Source: an uncultured Sphingobium sp. | Lineage (GTDB): Bacteria; Pseudomonadota; Alphaproteobacteria; Sphingomonadales; Sphingomonadaceae | DNA: 64,000 bases | Assembly (NCBI GenBank): GCA_946885845.1 | Contig: CAMPHJ010000001.1 | Coordinates: 1 to 64,000, forward strand | Direction of reading: 5' to 3' | Shown here: in pieces, positions 1-8,607 of the stretch | Numbering within the stretch: the stretch's first letter is position 1 | How the letters are laid out: every line of letters starts with the position of its first letter | Translations under genes and position numbers: made by a program | The notes under the pieces: generated by a model | What the model was told of the DNA's origin: nothing | The model's input: only the letters and a program-made list of their open reading frames with translations | The model's database searches: none

Positions 1-1583
1 GGCGTAAGTTGCCAGCTCTGCCCGCCTTCCCCGACGATGATGCTGCGTGCAGCTTTGCCATCCTCCGAAGCCGCCAGCGCGACCTTCACCGGCGTCCCGT
101 CCAGCAGGAACCAGCCATCCCGGCGCGGCGACGCATTCAGACGGAAACCAGCCATCGGCCCCGGTGCTGCGACCTTCGACGCCGCGGCCTCCAGGACTGC
201 ATTGGACGGCATGGCAGGCGGCAAAAGCGCCTCAGCCTCCCGCCCAATCAACCCCGTATCCAGCCGCGCCTGCACGAAATCGGGGTGGCGCAAAGCCTTC
301 ACCAGAAAACCAGCGTTGGTTTTGAGGGGCCAGATCACGGTCTGGTCCAGCGTCTCCGCCAGGCCCAGCCGCGCAGTGTCGCGATCCGGCCCCCAGGCGA
401 TCAGCTTGGCAATCATCGGGTCGTAGAAGGGCGATATCTCAGCCCCCTCTTCCACCCCCGTATCCGTCCGATAGGATGGCCCGACATCAAAACGGTCGAG
501 CCTGCCGATCGAGGGCAGAAAACCCTTGGCGGGGTCTTCGGCATAGAGCCGCGCCTCCATCGCCCATCCGTTGATCGACAATTCACGCTGGGCCTTGGGC
601 AAGGGTTCGCCCGATGCCACCCGCAACTGCCATTCGACCAGATCCTGCCCGGTGATTTCCTCCGTCACCGGATGCTCGACCTGCAGGCGCGTGTTCATTT
701 CCATGAACCAGATGCGATCCGCGCGCAGTCCTTCGGACCCATCGGCGATGAACTCGATCGTCCCTGCGCCGATATAATCGACCGCCTTGGCCGCGCGCAC
801 GGCCGCCTGGCAAATCGCCTCCCGCGTCTGATCGTCCATGCCCGGCGCGGGCGCTTCCTCGATCACTTTCTGATGCCGCCGCTGAAGCGAGCAGTCGCGT
901 TCGAACAGGTGGACGACATTCCCGTACCTGTCGCCGAACACTTGCACCTCAATATGGCGCGGGTTCGTGACCCATTTTTCGAGCAGCACCTGATCATTGC
1001 CGAACGAAGACGCCGCCTCGCGCTGGCAGGACAGCAGGGCGTCCGCAAATTCACGCGAGTTGTCGACCTTCCGCATTCCCTTGCCGCCACCGCCAGCGAC
1101 TGCCTTGATCAGCACGGGATAGCCAATCGCGGCCGCCTCGGCTTTCAGTCTGTCGGGACTCTGATCCTCCCCCAGATAGCCGGGCGTCGTCGGCACGCCC
1201 GCCTCGCTCATCAACTTCTTTGCTGCATCCTTGAGGCCCATGGCCGTGATGCTGGCGGGATTGGGTCCGACCCAGACCAGCCCGGCGTCGATCACCGCCT
1301 GCGCAAACGCCGCATTTTCGGACAGGAAGCCATAGCCCGGATGAACCGCCTCTGCCCCCGTCTGCCGTGCCGCTTCGATAATGCGGTCGCCCAGCAGATA
1401 GCTTTCGCGCACTGGCGACGCGCCGATATGCACCGCCTCGTCGGCCGAACGCACGTGCAGTGCATCAGCGTCGGCGTCCGAATAAACGGCGACGGTGCGG
1501 ATACCGAGCCGCCGCGCGGTGCGGATGATCCTGCAGGCGATTTCGCCGCGATTGGCGATGAGAAGAGACTGGATCATCGCCAT
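1..1583 (-). CDS. mccA: Methylcrotonyl-CoA carboxylase alpha subunit (biotin carboxylase), 3' end cut by window edge
   Basis: This subunit carboxylates its biotin with ATP and bicarbonate so that the beta subunit can carboxylate 3-methylcrotonyl-CoA in leucine breakdown. Reading leftwards from about 1580, the protein opens with a typical biotin carboxylase N-terminus (SLLIANRGEIACRIIRTAR), followed by the ATP-grasp loop GGGGKGMR near residue 164 and the catalytic segment EMNTRLQVEHPVTE near residue 290. About 527 residues are present; the C-terminal biotinyl domain lies beyond base 1, so the biotinyl lysine cannot be checked. The ATG at 1583 overlaps the mccB stop (TGATG), and a second in-frame ATG at 1577 is equally plausible. 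The mccB and isovaleryl-CoA dehydrogenase neighbours favour the leucine pathway over geranyl-CoA or propionyl-CoA carboxylase. Confidence 0.93.
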   Translation of the reverse strand, partial: MAMIQSLLIANRGEIACRIIRTARRLGIRTVAVYSDADADALHVRSADEAVHIGASPVRESYLLGDRIIEAARQTGAEAVHPGYGFLSENAAFAQAVIDAGLVWVGPNPASITAMGLKDAAKKLMSEAGVPTTPGYLGEDQSPDRLKAEAAAIGYPVLIKAVAGGGGKGMRKVDNSREFADALLSCQREAASSFGNDQVLLEKWVTNPRHIEVQVFGDRYGNVVHLFERDCSLQRRHQKVIEEAPAPGMDDQTREAICQAAVRAAKAVDYIGAGTIEFIADGSEGLRADRIWFMEMNTRLQVEHPVTEEITGQDLVEWQLRVASGEPLPKAQRELSINGWAMEARLYAEDPAKGFLPSIGRLDRFDVGPSYRTDTGVEEGAEISPFYDPMIAKLIAWGPDRDTARLGLAETLDQTVIWPLKTNAGFLVKALRHPDFVQARLDTGLIGREAEALLPPAMPSNAVLEAAASKVAAPGPMAGFRLNASPRRDGWFLLDGTPVKVALAASEDGKAARSIIVGEGGQSWQLT

Positions 1584-3184
1584 CACATCCGGAAAATGCC
1601 GAACGACGGCCGCTCGGCGACGGAGGCGTTCAACGTCGCTGCAAAGGCAAGGCCCAGCACATCGCGGGTCTGCGCGGGATCGATCACACCATCATCCCAC
1701 AGGCGTGCGGTCGCATGATAGGGATTGCCCTCATCCTCATATTTCTGGCGGATCGGCGCCTTGAAGGCTTCCGCCTCCTCCGCCGTCCATTTCCCCGCAT
1801 CCCTATGGACCGTCGCCAGCACGCTCGCCGCCTGCTCGCCGCCCATCACCGATATTCGACTATTGGGCCAGGTGAACAGGAAACGCGGGCTATAGGCCCT
1901 GCCGCACATGCCATAATTGCCCGCGCCAAAGCTGCCGCCGATCAGCACGGTGATCTTGGGCACGCTCGCCGTAGCGACCGCCGTCACCAGCTTGGCGCCA
2001 TTCTTCGCGATGCCCTCCGCCTCATATTTGCCGCCCACCATGAAGCCGGAGATATTCTGCAGGAACAGCAGCGGTATGCGCCGCTGGCACGCCAATTCTA
2101 TGAAATGCGCGCCTTTGACCGCGCTCTCGCTGAACAGCACCCCATTATTGGCAAGGATCGCCACCGGCATCCCCCAGATATGTGCGAAGCCGCACACCAG
2201 CGTCGTCCCATACAGCGCCTTGAACTCATGAAACTCACTACCATCGACGATCCGGGCGATCACTTCGCGCACATCATAGGGCGCGCGGACATCCTGCGGC
2301 ACGATGCCATAAAGTTCCTGCGGATCATATTTGGGCGGCACAGGCTCGCGCATATTGATGTCGATCGCCGGTGCTGGCTGAAGCGTCGACACAATGTCCC
2401 GCACGATGCTCAGCGCATGCTCGTCATTCTCCGCGACATGATCCACCACGCCGGACTTGCGCCCGTGCAGGTCACCGCCGCCCAGATCCTCGGCGCTGAT
2501 GACCTCACCCGTCGCCGCCTGCACCAGCGGCGGCCCGGCCAGGAAGATCGTCCCCTGGTTGCGCACGATCACCGTCTCGTCCGACATGGCGGGCACATAA
2601 GCCCCGCCAGCGGTGCAACTGCCCATGACACAGGCGATCTGCGGAATGCCGCGCGCGGACATTTGCGCCTGATTGTAGAAGATGCGCCCGAAATGCTCGC
2701 GGTCGGGGAATACTTCCGCCTGGTTGGGCAGGTTCGCACCGCCGCTATCGACCAGATAGATGCAGGGAAGCCGGTTTTCGAGCGCGATCTCCTGCGCCCG
2801 CAGATGCTTTTTGACGGTAAGGGGGTAATAGGTGCCCCCCTTCACCGTGGCGTCGTTGCAGACGATCATCACCTGCCGCCCTTCGACACGGCCGATGCCC
2901 GCTATGATGCCCGCGCCCGGCACCTCGCCATGATACATGCCATTGGCGGTGAGCTGGCCGATCTCCAGAAACGGACTGCCCGCATCCAGCAGCCGCTCGA
3001 CCCGTTCGCGGGGCAGCAGCTTGCCGCGCCCGACATGCTTCTCCCGCGCCTTGACGGGTCCACCCGCCGCCGCCGTGGCGACCTTCGCCCGCAACTCTTC
3101 CACCAACGCACGGTTATGCGCGGCATTGGTGAGAAAAGCGTCCGTCCCCGGCGACAGCTTCGTGTCGAGCGCTGGCCCGCTCAT
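1583..3184 (-). CDS. mccB: Methylcrotonyl-CoA carboxylase beta subunit (carboxyltransferase)
   Basis: Carboxyltransferase subunit of 3-methylcrotonyl-CoA carboxylase, which moves CO2 from biotin to methylcrotonyl-CoA. The 533-residue length is normal for the family. Crotonase-fold carboxyltransferase segments are visible, for example [31 protein letters not shown], and in the C-terminal half the glycine-rich [16 protein letters not shown] with [17 protein letters not shown]. The start overlaps the stop of the upstream acyl-CoA dehydrogenase gene (ATGA) and its stop overlaps the mccA start, so the three genes are translationally coupled. The order dehydrogenase, beta, alpha is that of the liu leucine/isovalerate clusters of Proteobacteria. 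Confidence 0.95.
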   Translation of the reverse strand: MSGPALDTKLSPGTDAFLTNAAHNRALVEELRAKVATAAAGGPVKAREKHVGRGKLLPRERVERLLDAGSPFLEIGQLTANGMYHGEVPGAGIIAGIGRVEGRQVMIVCNDATVKGGTYYPLTVKKHLRAQEIALENRLPCIYLVDSGGANLPNQAEVFPDREHFGRIFYNQAQMSARGIPQIACVMGSCTAGGAYVPAMSDETVIVRNQGTIFLAGPPLVQAATGEVISAEDLGGGDLHGRKSGVVDHVAENDEHALSIVRDIVSTLQPAPAIDINMREPVPPKYDPQELYGIVPQDVRAPYDVREVIARIVDGSEFHEFKALYGTTLVCGFAHIWGMPVAILANNGVLFSESAVKGAHFIELACQRRIPLLFLQNISGFMVGGKYEAEGIAKNGAKLVTAVATASVPKITVLIGGSFGAGNYGMCGRAYSPRFLFTWPNSRISVMGGEQAASVLATVHRDAGKWTAEEAEAFKAPIRQKYEDEGNPYHATARLWDDGVIDPAQTRDVLGLAFAATLNASVAERPSFGIFRM

Positions 3185-4332
3185 GCGCCGATCAGCTCCC
3201 GGCCGATCAGCATGCGGCGAATCTCATTGGTGCCAGCGCCGATGTCCAGGAGCTTGGCGTCCCGCATATAGCGTTCCACCGGCCAGTCCTTGGTATAGCC
3301 CGCACCGCCCAGCGCCTGCACCGCTTCCAGCGACACCCGCACCGCATTCTCGCTCGCCAGCAATATCGCACCCGCCGCATCGAAACGCGTCGTCCTGCCT
3401 GCGTCACACGCCCGCGCCACGGCGTAGACATAGGCACGCGCCGAATTGAGCGCGACATACATGTCGGCCACCTTCGCCTGCATCAGCTGGAATGCGCCGA
3501 TCGGTTTACCGAACTGTTGGCGCTCCTGAACATAGGGCACCACCGTGTCGAGGCATGCCTGCATGATACCCAGCTGAATGCCAGCCAACACCGTGCGCTC
3601 ATAATCCAGACCCGACATCAGCACGCCCGCCCCGCCGTTCAGCGGACCCATGACATTCTCTTCCGGGACTTCGCAATCCTCGAACACCAGCTCCGCGGTC
3701 GGCGATCCGCGCATGCCGACCTTGTCGATCTTCTGCCCGATGGAAAAACCCTTGAAGCCCTTCTCGATGAGAAAGGTCGTTATCCCCTTCGACCCTTCAC
3801 CGGTCCTGGCATAGACAACCAGCGTATCGGCATAGGGTGCGTTGGTGATCCAGAATTTGGTGCCGTTCAATATGTAGCGGCCGCCTTTCTTCTCCGCCTT
3901 CAGCTTCATCGAAATGACATCGGATCCCGCGCCTGCTTCCGACATGGCCAGGCTGCCGACATGCTCGCCAGAAATCAGGTTGGGCAGATAGCGCGCCTTC
4001 TGCTCCGCATTGGCCCAGCGGCGAATCTGGTTGACGCACAGGTTCGAATGCGCACCATAGCTCAGCCCGATCGAGCCGGAGGCCCGCGCCACTTCCTCCT
4101 GCGCGACCACATGCTCCAGATAGCCGAGGCCAAGGCCACCGTCCTCCTCCGCCACCGTAATGCCGTGCAAGCCCAGCGCGCCCATGGCAGGCCACAGTTC
4201 CTCGCGCGGAAACCAGTCCTCCGCATCGATCCGCGCGGCAAGCGGCGCGATCTGCTCCATGGCAAAGCGGCGGGTCGTTTCCTGGATCATCTGGGCATTG
4301 TCGCCCAGCGCGAAATCGAAATCGGGCGTCAT
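3181..4332 (-). CDS. ivd: Isovaleryl-CoA dehydrogenase
   Basis: FAD-dependent acyl-CoA dehydrogenase that oxidises isovaleryl-CoA to 3-methylcrotonyl-CoA and passes electrons to ETF. It has 383 residues with the full family fold: [13 protein letters not shown] near residue 130, [13 protein letters not shown] near 160 and a C-terminal [17 protein letters not shown] segment. The decisive feature is Glu245 in [10 protein letters not shown], the position of the catalytic base special to isovaleryl-CoA dehydrogenases; most acyl-CoA dehydrogenases place the base later, in the C-terminal YxxxR region. First gene of the operon with mccB and mccA and divergent from a LysR gene, with 90 bp between the two start codons. 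Confidence 0.95.
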   Translation of the reverse strand: MTPDFDFALGDNAQMIQETTRRFAMEQIAPLAARIDAEDWFPREELWPAMGALGLHGITVAEEDGGLGLGYLEHVVAQEEVARASGSIGLSYGAHSNLCVNQIRRWANAEQKARYLPNLISGEHVGSLAMSEAGAGSDVISMKLKAEKKGGRYILNGTKFWITNAPYADTLVVYARTGEGSKGITTFLIEKGFKGFSIGQKIDKVGMRGSPTAELVFEDCEVPEENVMGPLNGGAGVLMSGLDYERTVLAGIQLGIMQACLDTVVPYVQERQQFGKPIGAFQLMQAKVADMYVALNSARAYVYAVARACDAGRTTRFDAAGAILLASENAVRVSLEAVQALGGAGYTKDWPVERYMRDAKLLDIGAGTNEIRRMLIGRELIGA

Positions 4333-4406
4333 GGCCTCTCCTGAATATATTTCCGCCCTTCTAACATGTGGCCCGGTCCTCGGAAAATTGACCGCACGCT
4401 AATCAT

Positions 4407-4427
4407 ATCATAGATACCATCTATGAT
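4407..4427. promoter_or_regulatory. Perfect palindrome, LysR-type operator candidate overlapping the regulator start codon
   Basis: ATCATAGAT and ATCTATGAT form a perfect 9-bp inverted repeat with a 3-nt spacer. Inside it is ATAG-N7-CTAT (4410-4424), which fits the T-N11-A recognition pattern of LysR-type regulators. The ATG of the LysR gene (4423-4425) lies in the right arm, and the divergent ivd start is 75 bp to the left. Likely an autoregulatory site that may also control the leucine operon; the regulator assignment is inference. Confidence 0.6.
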
Positions 4428-5295
4428 TGAACGCTACCTCATCCACTATTTTCTGGCAGTGGTAGATCATGGCAACTTCTCCCGCGCGGCGCAGCAATGC
4501 GGCGTGTCACAGCCCACCTTGTCCGTTGGCGTAGCCAAGCTGGAAGCGCAGATCGGGCATGTACTTTTCCATCGCACCAATCGCCGGGTGGAACTGACCC
4601 CAGCAGGCTCTCGCTTCGCTACCCATGCCCGACGCATAGAGGGGGAATTCGCCCGCGCTCAGCAAGCGATGACGGAAAGCGACAGCAGCAAGCTGATCCG
4701 CCTTGGCGTCGTTTCGACATTGCCATCCAGCTGGATCGAACATGCCACGCGCGAAGCCTGCCGCGCAGAGGGTGAAAAGCTGGAAATCGTCGAAGGGCGC
4801 ATGCGCGAATTGCTACCCCGCCTGGAACGCGGTCGGATTGACGTGATCATCGGCGTTCTGGACCACGATTCGCGCGGACAAGAAGCCTTGTTCGAGGAAG
4901 GCTACGCCCTTGCCATGTCCGCCGCCCACCCCCTTGCCCATCGCAAAAGGCTGGAAGCGGAAGAGGTCGCCGGGATGGACATGATCGTCCGCCGTAATTG
5001 CGAGGCGCTTCCCACGGTCAGCCGTTTCTTCACTCAACGCGGCGTCCGCCCATTCTTTGCCGCTCGCACCGTCAACGACGACCGCGCCATTGCCTTCATT
5101 CGCGCTGGCCTCGGCATCACCGTCATGCCGCGCTGCTTCGCACAGGCCGGGATCGCCATGCCCGCGCTCTCCGGTTTTGAACAGCGCCGCAAAATCGGCA
5201 AGCTGGTCCACCCCGCAACCGCAGCACGCGTAGACGGCAGCGAATCCCTCCACCGCTTTTGCGCCGCCATTCGCGCCATGGCGGCGACATCATGA
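4423..5295 (+). CDS. LysR-family transcriptional regulator
   Basis: Full-length LysR-type regulator (290 residues). The N-terminal winged helix-turn-helix is clear (YFLAVVDHGNFSRAAQQCGVSQPTLSVGVAKLE), followed by a substrate-binding-like domain starting about residue 90 (IRLGVVSTLPSSW). It is divergent from the leucine-degradation operon, the classical arrangement for a LysR gene and its target, although liu genes of many Proteobacteria are instead controlled by MerR- or TetR-type regulators. There is no convincing Shine-Dalgarno sequence before the ATG and the start lies inside a palindrome, so the message may be leaderless or the real start slightly downstream. Its stop overlaps the next start (ATGA), so it is co-transcribed with the following gene. 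Inducer unknown. Confidence 0.9.
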   Translation: MIERYLIHYFLAVVDHGNFSRAAQQCGVSQPTLSVGVAKLEAQIGHVLFHRTNRRVELTPAGSRFATHARRIEGEFARAQQAMTESDSSKLIRLGVVSTLPSSWIEHATREACRAEGEKLEIVEGRMRELLPRLERGRIDVIIGVLDHDSRGQEALFEEGYALAMSAAHPLAHRKRLEAEEVAGMDMIVRRNCEALPTVSRFFTQRGVRPFFAARTVNDDRAIAFIRAGLGITVMPRCFAQAGIAMPALSGFEQRRKIGKLVHPATAARVDGSESLHRFCAAIRAMAATS

Positions 5296-6152
5296 CTCCA
5301 CGTTTCACCCGATATGCGGCGATCGACTGGTCAGGCGCCAAAGGATCGCGACACAGGGGCATAGCGGTAGCGCTGTGCGAGAACGGCGATGGCGTGCCGC
5401 ACCTTATCCATCCGCCCAGTGGAGGCATCTGGTCACGCACCGGAATCGCCCAATGGCTGTTAAAGACCGCCGCCGAAGCGCCCACGCTGTTCGGCTTCGA
5501 CTTCAGCTTCGCACCCCCGTTCCTGACGCGCGGGTCCTACATGCCCGGCGACGACGTGCCCATGAACGCACCTCTGTTCTGGGCCTATGTCGATAGCATT
5601 TGCGACGACGCAGACCTGGGGGCGGCAAGCCTGCTGGAACAAACCCACCGGCGTCACTTCTACTTCGGCAAGGCGGACGGCGTGAAGGCCGACTTCATGC
5701 ACAATCGTGCCTGTGAAGCGCTTTACAAGGCGGGCGGCGGCGGAAAACCCTCCACCGTCTATGACGCCATCGGCGCTGCTCAAGTCGCAAAGGCCAGCTT
5801 TGCGGGCATGCGAATGCTGCATCATGTCCGGCCCCACATCCCCGTCTGGCCCTTCGATCCTCCTGCGCAATCGGAATCGCTGATTGTCGAAATCTACACC
5901 AGCATCGCGGCAAGGGCAGCGGGCAGGCCCAAGGGGCGAACGAAAATGCGCGACCTTGCCGCATTGAACGACGCCCTCCTGGCGCTTGGTTCATCCCCGC
6001 ATGAAGGATCATCGCCGGACGACCATGGCGCGGACGCCTTGGTCACCGCCGCCTGGCTGCGCAGCGCTGCTCCCAGTCCCCGACTTTGGACACCTCCAGC
6101 CCTGACCCATCAGATTGCTGCAACGGAGGGCTGGACGTTCGGCGTCTTCTGA
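5292..6152 (+). CDS. DUF429-like protein with predicted RNase H fold
   Basis: Hypothetical protein of about 286 residues. It begins with a strand carrying an acidic residue (YAAIDWSGAKGSRHRGIAVAL), then LFGFDFSFAPPFL, later IVEIYTSIAARAAG, and ends with DDHGADALVTAAWLRS. Acidic residues spaced as D, D, E, D within beta-strand contexts are what is expected of DUF429/RNase H-like putative nucleases; this assignment is by motif only. The start at 5292 is chosen because its ATG overlaps the LysR stop (ATGA); a longer reading from 5259 would run into the LysR gene. Translational coupling to a LysR regulator suggests co-expression, but no role in leucine metabolism is evident. Confidence 0.7.
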   Translation: MTPRFTRYAAIDWSGAKGSRHRGIAVALCENGDGVPHLIHPPSGGIWSRTGIAQWLLKTAAEAPTLFGFDFSFAPPFLTRGSYMPGDDVPMNAPLFWAYVDSICDDADLGAASLLEQTHRRHFYFGKADGVKADFMHNRACEALYKAGGGGKPSTVYDAIGAAQVAKASFAGMRMLHHVRPHIPVWPFDPPAQSESLIVEIYTSIAARAAGRPKGRTKMRDLAALNDALLALGSSPHEGSSPDDHGADALVTAAWLRSAAPSPRLWTPPALTHQIAATEGWTFGVF

Positions 6153-6183
6153 TAGTAAAGGCGCTCGCGTCCGTTATGGACAT

Positions 6184-6258
6184 GCCGGCTTAGCACAGTG
6201 GTAGTGCAGCGGTTTTGTAAACCGAAGGTCGGGGGTTCAAATCCCTCAGCCGGCACCA
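6184..6258 (+). tRNA. tRNA-Thr (anticodon UGU)
   Basis: Complete cloverleaf. Acceptor GCCGGCT pairs with AGCCGGC, the anticodon loop TTTGTAA gives UGU, the T-loop is TTCAAAT with a GGGGG/CCCTC stem, and the 3' CCA is encoded. It lies between two plus-strand genes with about 30 bp on its left side. Confidence 0.95.
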
Positions 6259-6364
6259 TTTCCGATACAAACTCCCCGTACCGTTGGTTTTTCGGCCAAA
6301 TAGTGACAGACGTGTCGACAGGCAGCGACGAAAACACATTCGCCAGCCGGGAAAGGGCGTTTTC

Positions 6365-8092
6365 TTGACCGACGAATGTTTGGAGCGGACTGCGCCTGCT
6401 CACCTTGCCTCGACACCGATCAACCGGCGGTGGCTCGCTTCACCCGCTGCCCTGTTCTGCTTGCTCAACGCGCTTGCGATGTACCTATATTGGCGCGCTG
6501 CCTTCGGCGGCGATGCCAAATGGACCATTACCAATGACGCCCGGCAATTTTTAAGCTGGACCGCGCGCATCGCCGATCCGACCGCGATGCAGGGCAATGT
6601 CCTTGCCGACTATTGGCAGCAGACCGCCCCCCTGTTCTATCGGGCATTGCTCTATTTGTCGCATGGGGCGGGGATCGAACCCGTCGCCATGATGAAATCG
6701 CTCGGCCTCATCGTCCTGCCCGCCAGCGCCTTTTTCGCATGGCGGCTGGCCAGTGCTTTTACCGCCGATCCCTGTGCCCGGTTTCTGGGTGCGGCATCCA
6801 TCATCGCCGCAACCTTGCATATCGACGCGATCTTTTCCGGGACACCACGCGCGATCGGGGTGCCGCTGATCCTGATGACATTGTGGGGCATGGCGTCGGG
6901 ACGCCGCAGCTTGGCCGTGTCGGGCCTGTTGCTTCAGGCCGTGATCTACCCCGCCCCGGCAATCACCTGCCTTGGCATCTACGCACTCGACAGCTTGCGA
7001 TGGAGGCCGCCCTTCTCTCTGCAATGGGATTTGCGGCGACTGGCCGGACTGGCGCTGGCGGCGCTCGCCGTCATTGCCGCGGGGCTGATCTTCAAGGAAG
7101 GGCTGTCAGGCTGGGGGCCGACCCTGCGCCTCGACGACGCGATGCGCATATACAGCATGATCGACTTCGATGGCCGTAGCACAATCGTGGGCGCAGATGG
7201 CAACGTGGCGTGGCTATGCTCCCGCCGCATCGGTTTCCTGCCCGCGATCGTGAATTGCAGGGGAAATGACGATCCCAGATTGCTGCTGAACTTCGCCTTG
7301 ACCATCGCCCCCATGATGGCTCTCGCCTTCATTCATTGGCGGCGCACGCGGCAGGGCCAATCCGTCCCCGGCGAAGGCCCTGAGCGGTTCTTCCTTTATG
7401 CCCTGACGTCCGCTGCGATCTGCTACCTTCTGGCGGCATCCGTCGCCTTCGCCGTTCACCTGCCCTCTCGCTACAGCCAGCCGGTTCTCGCGATCATGGG
7501 CAGCCTGGCCTTCGCCTTGTGCCTGACAAAGCTGCTCAGAGGCGCTCTTGCAGGATCTTGCCGCCTGCCGGGAGCCATTCTCGGCATCGGCTTGCTCGCC
7601 GGACTCACAGCCGCGTTCGCCACCCCAAAAACCACCCTGGTATCGCCCCAGCATGACGACCTGATCGCACTGGTTTCAGCGACCCCACGCGACACGCATG
7701 TCGCAGGCGTGGAAGATGATCTGGACTTCGTGCCCGCGCTGACCGGTCGCGCTCTGCTGGCTAGCCCGGAACATGACATTCCCTATCATCGCCGCTATCA
7801 CCAATTGAACCAGGCCGGTCTGCGCGCATCGATGCAGATGGCCGCGCTGGATCGCAGTCCGGCCTTCCTGCTCGAACTCCGGCGTCACGACATCGACCTG
7901 CTGCTATTCGATCGCGCCTTTCTCAGCACGGGCATCCTGCCGCACAAATATCAGCACAGCATGCCGCCTCCACACCGGATCAAACCATCGATCGCCAGGA
8001 TCGCAGCGATCCGCGCCAGCGGTTGCCGGGTGGTGGAAACCCGCCATTGGGTGGCCATATTCACTGACTGCCTGCGGCAAGGCACCCGCTGA
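6365..8092 (+). CDS. Multispanning membrane protein of unknown function (possible GT-C-like glycosyltransferase)
   Basis: About 575 residues with many hydrophobic segments (e.g. LASPAALFCLLNALAMYLYW, LAGLALAALAVIAAGLIF, AICYLLAASVAFAVHL) separated by short loops, and a C-terminal soluble part with charged residues. The long first loop containing WTARIADPTAMQGN and NDARQFLSW resembles polytopic sugar-transfer enzymes, but no diagnostic motif can be named, so the function is open. There is no ATG near the front. The TTG at 6365 follows GGGAAAGGG with 7-8 nt spacing and is preferred over a TTG at 6284, which would add basic residues without a ribosome-binding site. Confidence 0.65.
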   Translation: MTDECLERTAPAHLASTPINRRWLASPAALFCLLNALAMYLYWRAAFGGDAKWTITNDARQFLSWTARIADPTAMQGNVLADYWQQTAPLFYRALLYLSHGAGIEPVAMMKSLGLIVLPASAFFAWRLASAFTADPCARFLGAASIIAATLHIDAIFSGTPRAIGVPLILMTLWGMASGRRSLAVSGLLLQAVIYPAPAITCLGIYALDSLRWRPPFSLQWDLRRLAGLALAALAVIAAGLIFKEGLSGWGPTLRLDDAMRIYSMIDFDGRSTIVGADGNVAWLCSRRIGFLPAIVNCRGNDDPRLLLNFALTIAPMMALAFIHWRRTRQGQSVPGEGPERFFLYALTSAAICYLLAASVAFAVHLPSRYSQPVLAIMGSLAFALCLTKLLRGALAGSCRLPGAILGIGLLAGLTAAFATPKTTLVSPQHDDLIALVSATPRDTHVAGVEDDLDFVPALTGRALLASPEHDIPYHRRYHQLNQAGLRASMQMAALDRSPAFLLELRRHDIDLLLFDRAFLSTGILPHKYQHSMPPPHRIKPSIARIAAIRASGCRVVETRHWVAIFTDCLRQGTR

Positions 8093-8130
8093 CCATTCCT
8101 GCCCACGACAATTCTTATCCCCAAAACGCA

Positions 8131-8159
8131 AAATGGGGGCCGACATTTCTGTCGGTCCC
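8131..8159. terminator. Hairpin after the membrane-protein gene
   Basis: A stem of about 11 bp (GGGGCCGACA against TGTCGGTCCCC, one G-U pair) with a 4-nt loop starts about 40 nt after the stop at 8092. On the minus strand it is followed by a T-rich run (TTTTGCGTTTT), so it may end transcription from both sides. Confidence 0.5.
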
Positions 8160-8557
8160 CACTTCCGTCGTGTCTATCGATCCGCTTCCCTTTCAGGATG
8201 CGATCATCTGACCCGGCGTGCGATGTTTCGACCTTAAAGGCCTCCACATGCTTGTGGCCTGGCACGTCCGATCCATTGGATCATATTGCCTCAGCCTGTC
8301 CTCTTCATCCGATGCCCGACGTTCACTTTCGCGCGTACCCGGCATTTTCTGGTAAAGGACCATCCGGCTCATGTCAGACCTTTGACAATCCAACATTTTC
8401 CAGATGATCGGGACGTTCCTTCGATCGCTGATTTCTCTTTGATCTGCAGAACCGGATTTCTCCGTTTCATCGTTCGTTCCGATAAGCCGATGGTCTCACC
8501 AAAACCGAGTCGGTCCAAGCGGAATCTGACATATTGGGCGCAGCGCCGCGGTAAATC

Positions 8558-8576
8558 TGTGGATAGATGTGGATAA
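8558..8576. promoter_or_regulatory. Two tandem DnaA-box-like nonamers
   Basis: TGTGGATAG and TGTGGATAA, with starts 10 bp apart, match the reverse complement of the DnaA box TTATCCACA with one mismatch and none. One helical turn of spacing would place both sites on the same face. They may be a DnaA-binding regulatory site; the region lacks the larger cluster expected of an origin. Confidence 0.4.
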
Positions 8577-8607
8577 TTTTTTGTGCCAACTGCCCCGCCG
8601 GTCCCAT

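Larger units (their letters stand above)
8093..8607. other. 515-bp non-coding region with DnaA-box-like sites
   Basis: No convincing gene: open frames of 70-100 codons here lack ribosome-binding sites and family resemblance. The stretch holds a hairpin just after the membrane-protein gene, a GGCC-CACA/TGTG-GGCC dyad near 8238, and near its right end two tandem nonamers TGTGGATAG (8558-8566) and TGTGGATAA (8568-8576), with a near match TTATCCCCA at 8115-8123. It separates the plus-strand membrane gene from the minus-strand folE pair, so it contains no obvious gene promoter. Confidence 0.5.

Noticed and set aside
9..1718. Plus-strand open frame of about 570 codons opposite mccA
   Set aside because: The minus strand encodes an unmistakable biotin carboxylase; the plus-strand frame is a GC-rich shadow with no family features.
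1715..3271. Plus-strand open frame of over 500 codons opposite mccB
   Set aside because: Shadow of the carboxyltransferase gene, with His/Arg-rich unnatural composition.
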